Part shown: piece after piece, positions 5,939 through 10,703 of the stretch | Layout: every line of letters begins with the position of its first letter | Position numbering within the stretch: position 1 is the stretch's first letter | Assembly (NCBI GenBank): GCA_019247975.1 | Contig: JAFBAD010000010.1 | Coordinates: 1 to 12,688, forward strand | Direction of reading: 5' to 3' | Source of the DNA: Acidimicrobiia bacterium | GTDB taxonomy: Bacteria; Actinomycetota; Acidimicrobiia; Acidimicrobiales; Iamiaceae | DNA length: 12,688 bases | The notes under the pieces: model-generated | Databases searched by the model: none | The model's input: the letters and a program-made list of their open reading frames with translations, nothing else | What the model was told of the DNA's origin: nothing | Translations under genes and position numbers: made by a program

Positions 5939-7249
5939 CTACACACGAGCCCGGTGCTGTCGGGTGATGGGTCCGTCGACACCGAGCTCGCCGCACCGCT
6001 CGATCGCCTCGGTCAGCCGCTCGCGGATCGCCAGCGCCTCGTAGTGGCGCTTCTCGCGCTCGAGCACGTCGATGAGCGTGCGGAAGTAGCTCGAGTCGAT
6101 CGGGATGTGCAGCTCGTCGGCTTCGTCCTCGACCGCGTCGAGCAGCCCGAGCAGCAGGTGCTCCGCAGTGCCCCACTGGGCTGCAGCGAGCATGGCCTCG
6201 AGGTCCGGCTCGTAGGACTGGTGGTGACGGCCGGCGAAGGTCCCCGGCGTGCCGAGGCCGGTCAGCCGGCGGCGGGCCCACTCACGGGCCTCGGCCATCC
6301 CCGGGTCGTCGGCGGGCGGCAACGGCGCGTCGCGGTGACCGTCCTCGGCGTGCACCTCACCGAGGTCACCGACCGGCTCGCCTCCCTCCAGGGCCGTGAT
6401 GCGGTCGATGTCAGCCTGCGCCGCGAGGTCGTCGCCGACCAGCTTGAGGAGGTCGCTCCGCTCCCCCAGCGCGGCCACGATGATCCCGGGGTGGCGGTCG
6501 GGGACGCTCATGGCCTGGTCCAGCACCGCCAGCGCGTCGTCGAAACGGCCGGCGACCCGCAGCGCGACGCCACGGGCGATGAGGCACAGCGCGGTCAGGT
6601 CGTCGGTGTTGGAGAGGCGCTCGGTGACGTCGATGGCTGCCTCGTGGTGCCCGCTTGCGAGGTGCACGGCGGCGAGCGCGAGCACGACCTCGGGCTGCGG
6701 GTGGAGGTTGCCGAGCAGCGCGGCGGCGTCGAGGTGGCGGCCGGTGGCGGTGAGGAGCTCGGCGACGAGCAGGCTGATGGCGTCCCGTGATGCGGGCAGG
6801 ACGGCGGGCACACCGGGCGCGAGCACCGCACAGACCTGCAGGTCAGGCAGGTACTTCCGGAGGAAGCGGTGCTCCCAGGGCGGAGGGGCCTCGTCGAGCG
6901 CGGCGATCAGCGCCCGGCTCGCGCCCATCGGGTCGCCCCCGGCCTGGCGCAGGCCGACGAGCAGCTGCGCGACCGGGGCGAGGTCGTGATCCGAGGCAGA
7001 GACGTCGACCAACTGGCCGACCTGGTCCTTGGCGATGGCGGTGACGATCGATCGCTCGGTGCGGCCGGCGCCGAGCGACGGGCGGACCTCGGCGAGCGCG
7101 GCCTCGGGACCCCGGTCGCCGTCAGGCCCCGGGACGACGCAGCGCCAGGCGGTCGGCAGCGGCGCGGAGGGCGCCGCGGCGGGGTCGTCGAGCAGCAGCC
7201 GGGGCGCGCCAGGGGAGGCGGCGCGCCCAGCGCGACCTCCCAACGCCAA
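5939..7249 (-). CDS. Helical-repeat (TPR-like) protein of unknown function
   Basis: 436 residues, no signal peptide or membrane span. From about residue 95 onward the protein is a chain of paired helices with TPR spacing, for example VVLALAAVHLASGHHEAAID, then ARGVALRVAGRFDDALAVLD. The last ~110 residues form a separate block (AGRHHQSYEPDLEAMLAAAQ, LLLGLLDAVEDEADE, then YFRTLIDVLEREKRHYEALA), resembling the C-terminal module of other actinobacterial proteins in which a hypothetical helical repeat counts or scaffolds partners. I cannot assign a function. The start is TTG at 7249, chosen because GAGGAGGT lies 5 bases before it. The first ~45 residues are A/P/G-rich and could be a linker. It is followed after 9 bases by the zinc-finger-like gene. 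It is divergent from the lipoprotein gene at 7352. Confidence 0.8.
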   Translation of the reverse strand: MALGGRAGRAASPGAPRLLLDDPAAAPSAPLPTAWRCVVPGPDGDRGPEAALAEVRPSLGAGRTERSIVTAIAKDQVGQLVDVSASDHDLAPVAQLLVGLRQAGGDPMGASRALIAALDEAPPPWEHRFLRKYLPDLQVCAVLAPGVPAVLPASRDAISLLVAELLTATGRHLDAAALLGNLHPQPEVVLALAAVHLASGHHEAAIDVTERLSNTDDLTALCLIARGVALRVAGRFDDALAVLDQAMSVPDRHPGIIVAALGERSDLLKLVGDDLAAQADIDRITALEGGEPVGDLGEVHAEDGHRDAPLPPADDPGMAEAREWARRRLTGLGTPGTFAGRHHQSYEPDLEAMLAAAQWGTAEHLLLGLLDAVEDEADELHIPIDSSYFRTLIDVLEREKRHYEALAIRERLTEAIERCGELGVDGPITRQHRARV

Positions 7250-7254
7250 CTCCG

Positions 7255-7262
7255 ACCTCCTC
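7255..7262 (-). promoter_or_regulatory. Strong ribosome binding site fixing a TTG start
   Basis: GAGGAGGT on the minus strand lies 5 bases before TTG 7249. It is the strongest Shine-Dalgarno match in the window and the main reason for accepting this rare start codon. Confidence 0.6.
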
Positions 7263-7339
7263 GATCGACGGCCTCCTCTCCCCTGTCAATCGGACCCGGG
7301 GCCCCGACTTCCAGCCGTTTCCGGGACTTGGCGCACCCC

Positions 7340-7345
7340 TAGGGT
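7340..7345 (+). promoter_or_regulatory. Candidate -10 box for a leaderless transcript of the lipoprotein gene
   Basis: TAGGGT fits the actinobacterial TAnnnT -10 pattern and lies exactly 6 bases before ATG 7352, so transcription would begin at the start codon. No Shine-Dalgarno sequence precedes the ATG, which agrees with leaderless translation. No good -35 box is visible. Confidence 0.5.
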
Positions 7346-7351
7346 CCTGAC

Positions 7352-8443
7352 ATGGGCCGGATCCCGCTCGCGCTGGCCCTGCTGCTGACCGTTCTGGCCT
7401 GCACGGATGATGGGTCGCCCAGCACCACGACGACGACCACCCGCCCGACGGTCGCCGCCGGCGGCCACTCCCCCGCTCCCTACGTCGAGCCCGGGCCGTA
7501 CCCGGTCGGCACCTACACGGCCGAGATGGACGGCCGGCGGGTGGCGATCTGGTACCCGGCCACCCGGGCGGCGGCGAGCCAGCCGAAGGAGACCCTCGAC
7601 CTGGTCAGCGCGCTGCTCGGGCCGGAGCAGCAGAGCCAGGTGCCTTCGAGCCTGCGGATCCCCTACGAGGTCGACGCCCACCCGGGCGCGGCGCCGGCCC
7701 GGGGCCGGCGGTACCCGGTCGTTCTCTTCGTCCACGGGCCCTCGGGCTTCCCCGAGCAGTCCGTCGACCTGACGACCCACCTGGCCGGCTGGGGCTTCGT
7801 CGTGCTGGCGCCCGACGTCGTCGAGCGATCGACCTCCGACGATCCGACCGCGCCCCTGCGGGCGACGCTCGACCTCGCGACCACGGAGGACCACCGGGCC
7901 GCCAGCCCGCTCCACGGGATCGTCGACACCGACCACGTGGCCGTGACCGGGCATGCGGCAGGGGCGGCGGACGCGTTCCGCCTGGCCGCCAGCGACGATC
8001 GGGTCGACGCCTACATCGGGTACGCGCCGCTGGTCGTGGACGGGCCGCCGCCCCGGGTACCCGGGATGGTCATGCTGGCCACGAAGGACCGCGTGATCCC
8101 ACCGGAGGAGAACCGTGCGGTGTTCCGCGCGCTGCACCGGCCTCGGTACGAGGTGGCGATCGTCGGCGCCGGCCACCTCGTGTTCACCGACCTCTGCGCG
8201 ATGGGCGAGCCGGTGCTGTCGGCGTCGCCGGAGCCGCCGCCGCTCGTGTCGTTCCACGGCTTGCTCTCGCGGGGTTGCACGGGCGAGCACCCCTCGACCC
8301 GCGACGACCACGCTGCGATCGACGACCTGAGCGTCGACTTCCTGCGCACGGCCCTCGGCCTCCAGGAGCACCCCGCCGGGCTCGACGATCCGTCCATCGC
8401 CCGGGCCTTCGCCGCCCCGGTGCGGGTCACGGCGGACTCGTAG
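7352..8443 (+). CDS. Putative lipoprotein with alpha/beta-hydrolase fold, nucleophile serine lost
   Basis: 363 residues. MGRIPLALALLLTVLAC is a short hydrophobic signal with a lipobox-like VLAC, cysteine 17 being the likely lipidation site (leucine at -2 is atypical). A T/P/S-rich linker follows (residues 22-45), so it is probably anchored outside the membrane. The fold resembles the dienelactone-hydrolase/PAF-acetylhydrolase group: RRVAIWYPA (62-70), YPVVLFVHGPSGF (121-133), WGFVVLAPD (147-155). The nucleophile elbow reads G200-H201-A202-A203-G204 where active members have GHSxG. A candidate acid (LATKDRVIPPEEN, D246) and base (GAGHLVFTD, H275) remain. As read, the protein should lack classical esterase activity unless another residue substitutes. 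ATG 7352 is supported by the signal peptide and the -10 box. The next gene starts 9 bases after its stop. Confidence 0.85.
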   Translation: MGRIPLALALLLTVLACTDDGSPSTTTTTTRPTVAAGGHSPAPYVEPGPYPVGTYTAEMDGRRVAIWYPATRAAASQPKETLDLVSALLGPEQQSQVPSSLRIPYEVDAHPGAAPARGRRYPVVLFVHGPSGFPEQSVDLTTHLAGWGFVVLAPDVVERSTSDDPTAPLRATLDLATTEDHRAASPLHGIVDTDHVAVTGHAAGAADAFRLAASDDRVDAYIGYAPLVVDGPPPRVPGMVMLATKDRVIPPEENRAVFRALHRPRYEVAIVGAGHLVFTDLCAMGEPVLSASPEPPPLVSFHGLLSRGCTGEHPSTRDDHAAIDDLSVDFLRTALGLQEHPAGLDDPSIARAFAAPVRVTADS

Positions 8444-8446
8444 ACT
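8441..8446 (+). promoter_or_regulatory. Candidate -10 box for a leaderless transcript of the class II aldolase gene
   Basis: TAGACT lies exactly 6 bases before ATG 8453, and its first three bases are the stop codon of the upstream gene. There is no Shine-Dalgarno sequence and no clear -35 box. The gene may instead be read through from upstream. Confidence 0.4.
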
Positions 8447-8452
8447 CGTCAC

Positions 8453-9238
8453 ATGGCATCGTCCGAGCCGAAGCTGCCCCGTCGGATCCCCGAGTTCTCG
8501 AGCGTCGACGAGCACCGCCTCCACCTCAAGCAGCGGCTCGCTGCTGCGTTCCGCCTCTTCGGACGGTTCGGCTTCGACGAGGGCGTCGCCGGCCACATCA
8601 CCGCCCGCGATCCGGAGCACCCGGACCGCTTCTGGGTGAACCCGTTCGGGATGAACTTCAAGCAGATCTGCGTCGACGACCTCATCTGCGTCGACCACAG
8701 CGGCGAGGTGGTCGAGGGCGACGCGTCGGTGAACCAGGCGGCCTTCGCGATCCACTCGCAGGTCCACGCGGCCCGGCCCGACGTCGTCGCCGCGGCCCAC
8801 AGCCACTCGGTCTACGGCAAGGCGTTCTCGGCCCTCGGCAAGAAGCTCGCCCCGCTGACCCAGGACAGCTGCATCTTCTACGAGGACCACGCGCTGTTCG
8901 ACGACTTCACCGGCGTCGTCCTCGACGTCGAGGAGGGCAAGCGCCTCGCGCACGCGCTCGGCGAGACGAAGGCCGTCATCCTCCGCAACCACGGGCTCCT
9001 GACCGTCGGCCACAGCGTCGAGGAGACCATCTACTGGTTCACGTCGATGGAGCGGACCTGCCAGGCCGAGCTGCTCGTCCGGGCCGCCGGCGAGCCGGTG
9101 GTGATCGATGACGACGTGGCCCGGGCCACCTACGAGCAGACCGGCTCGCACCTGGCCGGCTGGTTCAGCGGGCAGCCGCTCTTCAACTGGATCATCACGA
9201 CCGAGCCCGACCTGCTCTCGGGGACCGAACTGGTCTGA
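8453..9238 (+). CDS. Class II aldolase/adducin-family protein
   Basis: 261 residues, the usual family length. Seen features are GVAGHITARDPEHPDRFWVN (residues 44-63), which holds the phosphate-binding-type turn; NQAAFAIHSQVHAARPDVVA (94-113); the metal-binding pair H116-S-H118 in AAAHSHSVYGKAF; and RNHGLLTVG with H180 as third ligand. The zinc site is thus intact. The catalytic glutamate of fuculose-phosphate aldolase (E73), usually found just before the long helix of that region, is not obvious: the helix starts SVNQAAF. Many family members of this subtype show the same pattern and have unknown reactions. Substrate is likely a sugar or hydroxy-acid derivative, or a non-aldolase adducin-like role. 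ATG 8453 has a -10-like box 6 bases upstream. It lies 9 bases after the lipoprotein gene and 45 bases before a LimB-like monooxygenase, so a shared catabolic role is possible. Confidence 0.92.
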   Translation: MASSEPKLPRRIPEFSSVDEHRLHLKQRLAAAFRLFGRFGFDEGVAGHITARDPEHPDRFWVNPFGMNFKQICVDDLICVDHSGEVVEGDASVNQAAFAIHSQVHAARPDVVAAAHSHSVYGKAFSALGKKLAPLTQDSCIFYEDHALFDDFTGVVLDVEEGKRLAHALGETKAVILRNHGLLTVGHSVEETIYWFTSMERTCQAELLVRAAGEPVVIDDDVARATYEQTGSHLAGWFSGQPLFNWIITTEPDLLSGTELV

Positions 9239-9246
9239 TCCGTACT

Positions 9247-9266
9247 GCTTGACCCGCGGGTCAAGC
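9247..9266. promoter_or_regulatory. Perfect 20-base palindrome, probable operator over the -35 box
   Basis: GCTTGACCCG (9247-9256) is followed directly by its exact reverse complement CGGGTCAAGC (9257-9266). It covers the TTGACC -35 element of the monooxygenase promoter, the classic place for a dimeric repressor such as a TetR or MarR protein. No regulator gene is present in the window. Confidence 0.65.
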
Positions 9267-9277
9267 GACGGTAGGCA
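9249..9277 (+). promoter_or_regulatory. Promoter of the LimB-like monooxygenase gene (leaderless)
   Basis: TTGACC (9249-9254) and TAGGCA (9272-9277) are separated by exactly 17 bases, the ideal housekeeping-sigma spacing. ATG 9284 follows 6 bases after the -10, so the mRNA would start at or near the start codon. It is the best promoter in the window. Confidence 0.62.
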
Positions 9278-9283
9278 TCGGCC

Positions 9284-10468
9284 ATGGACTGGCCGCTGCG
9301 CTTCGGGATCTTCCTCGCCCCGTTCCACCCCGTCGGGCAGAACCCGACGCTGGCCCTGCACGACGACCTGGCGTGGATCACCGAGCTCGACCGGCTCGGC
9401 TACGACGAGGCCTGGGTCGGCGAGCACCACTCGGCCGGCTACGAGATCATCGCCTCGCCGGAGGTGTTCATCGCGACGGCGGCGGAGCGTACGCAGCGCA
9501 TCCGCCTCGGCACCGGCGTCAGCTCGCTGCCGTACCACCACCCGTTGATGCTGGCCGACCGGATGGTGCTGCTCGACCACCTGACCAAGGGCCGGGTGAT
9601 GCTCGGGTGCGGTCCGGGCGCGCTGCCGTCGGACGCCTACATGATGGGCATCGAGGTCGCCAAGCAGCGGGACATGATGGAGCAGGGCCTCGAGGCGATC
9701 CTTCGGCTGCTCGAGGGCGAGACGGTCACGATGGAGACCGACTGGTTCACGTTGCGCGAGGCGCGTCTGCAGCTCCTGCCCTACACGCGGCCCCGCATGG
9801 AGGTGGCGGTCGCTGCGCAGGTGTCGCCGTCGGGTCCACGGGCGGCCGGACGGTCCGGCTGCTCGCTGCTGTCGATCGGCGCGACGACGCAGGGCGGCTT
9901 CGACCTGCTCGGTGCGCACTGGGACGTCATGGAGGAGCGGTCGCAGCAGTTCGGCACCGCGATCGATCGGAAGGCGTGGCGGCTCGTCGCCCCGGTGCAC
10001 GTCGCCGAGACGAAGGAGCAGGCGTACAAGGACGTCGAGTTCGGTCTCGCGCAGTGGGTCGACTACTTCCAGCGGGTCGCGGCGCTGCCGCTGGCCCCGG
10101 AGAGCAGCGACGCCGGCGTGCTGGCCGACGACATGAACGCCTCGGGCTTCGCCGTCATCGGCACCCCCGACGACGTGGCCGCCCAGATCGAGCGGCTGAT
10201 CGAGCAGTCCGGCGGGTTCGGGACGTTCCTCTGCATGGGTCACGACTGGGCCGACCGCGCCGCCACCCTCCGCTCGTACGGGCTGCTGGCCCGGGAGGTG
10301 TTCCCCCGCTTCCAGGACTCGGCCCGCACCACCACGTCGTCGCGGGACTGGGCGGTCGAGAACCGGCCCGAGTTCATCGGCGCAGCCGGCGCCGCCATCA
10401 TGAACGCGATCCAGCACCACCACGAGGAGAAGGCCGAGCGCGAAGGGTCCGCCACGACTGCGGACTGA
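9284..10468 (+). CDS. LLM-class flavin monooxygenase, limonene 1,2-monooxygenase-like
   Basis: 394 residues with extended similarity, as I remember it, to Rhodococcus LimB: RFGIFLAPFHPVGQNPTLAL (6-25), DEAWVGEHHSAGYEIIASPE (41-60), LGTGVSSLPYHHPLMLADRM, GPGALPSDAYMMGI, then LQLLPYTRPRMEVAVAAQVSPSG and SGFAVIGTPDDVAAQIERL. LimB oxidises limonene with O2 and reduced flavin from a partner reductase. Here the terpene substrate is not proven, and wide LLM families share these motifs. The last ~45 residues (RTTTSSRDWAVEN onward, ending EKAEREGSATTAD) are polar and probably flexible. ATG 9284 is supported by the LLM N-terminus and by the promoter at 9249-9277. The palindrome over that promoter suggests repression that is lifted by a substrate. 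The glycine riboswitch begins 31 bases after its stop. Confidence 0.92.
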   Translation: MDWPLRFGIFLAPFHPVGQNPTLALHDDLAWITELDRLGYDEAWVGEHHSAGYEIIASPEVFIATAAERTQRIRLGTGVSSLPYHHPLMLADRMVLLDHLTKGRVMLGCGPGALPSDAYMMGIEVAKQRDMMEQGLEAILRLLEGETVTMETDWFTLREARLQLLPYTRPRMEVAVAAQVSPSGPRAAGRSGCSLLSIGATTQGGFDLLGAHWDVMEERSQQFGTAIDRKAWRLVAPVHVAETKEQAYKDVEFGLAQWVDYFQRVAALPLAPESSDAGVLADDMNASGFAVIGTPDDVAAQIERLIEQSGGFGTFLCMGHDWADRAATLRSYGLLAREVFPRFQDSARTTTSSRDWAVENRPEFIGAAGAAIMNAIQHHHEEKAEREGSATTAD

Positions 10469-10475
10469 CCGCCGC

Positions 10476-10481
10476 TAACCT
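10476..10481 (+). promoter_or_regulatory. Candidate -10 box for the riboswitch-gcvP transcript
   Basis: TAACCT fits TAnnnT and lies 7 bases after the LimB-like gene's stop codon and about 19 bases before the first aptamer stem. Transcription would start near 10488. No -35 box is clear. Confidence 0.35.
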
Positions 10482-10499
10482 TCGTCCCGCTGCACACGT

Positions 10500-10668
10500 C
10501 GTGCGGGAGAGCTGCCGCAGCGTCGCGGGAGCGCCGAAGGAGCAACTCCTCCCGGAATCTCTCAGGCCCAAGGACCGCACGGCCAGGCAACGCTGGAAAG
10601 CAGGTGCCCCGGCACCTCACCGACGGTGCAAGCCCTCCGGGGTGAAGCTCTCAGGTCCCATGACAGCG
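10500..10668 (+). promoter_or_regulatory. Tandem glycine riboswitch upstream of gcvP
   Basis: Two glycine aptamers lie in series. Aptamer 1 spans 10500-10581: stem CGTGCGG (10500-10506) pairs with CCGCACG (10575-10581), and the conserved cores GGGAGAG, GCGCCGAAGGAGCAA (10531-10545) and TCTCAGGCCCAAGGACCG are all present. A short linker follows. Aptamer 2 spans 10591-10668: stem CGCTG (10591-10595) pairs with CAGCG (10664-10668), with CACCGACGGTGCAAGCC and CTCTCAGGTCCCATGACAG. In other bacteria this RNA turns on the glycine-cleavage system when glycine is high. No terminator hairpin with U-tract is visible between it and the GTG start, so control is probably at translation start. The gap is 35 bases and holds GAGGAG. 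Confidence 0.95.
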
Positions 10669-10690
10669 GGGAGGTCGAACCGGCACGCCC

Positions 10691-10696
10691 GAGGAG
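10691..10696 (+). promoter_or_regulatory. Ribosome binding site of gcvP
   Basis: GAGGAG lies 7 bases before GTG 10704. It follows aptamer 2 by 22 bases and is the likely point at which the riboswitch controls translation. CCTCC in aptamer 2 (10634-10638 region) is complementary to part of such a site, but no single alternative fold is clear by eye. Confidence 0.6.
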
Positions 10697-10703
10697 ACCT
10701 TTC

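Noticed and set aside
7284..7289. TTGACA on the minus strand upstream of the TPR-like gene, a possible -35 box
   Set aside because: At 16-18 bases downstream there is no TAnnnT box, and a start at that spacing would cut into the strong ribosome binding site.
7286..10423. A 1045-residue open frame on the minus strand
   Set aside because: It is antisense to the lipoprotein hydrolase, class II aldolase and LimB-like genes, all with clear family motifs. Its translation has R/H/D/V-rich shadow composition and no domain.
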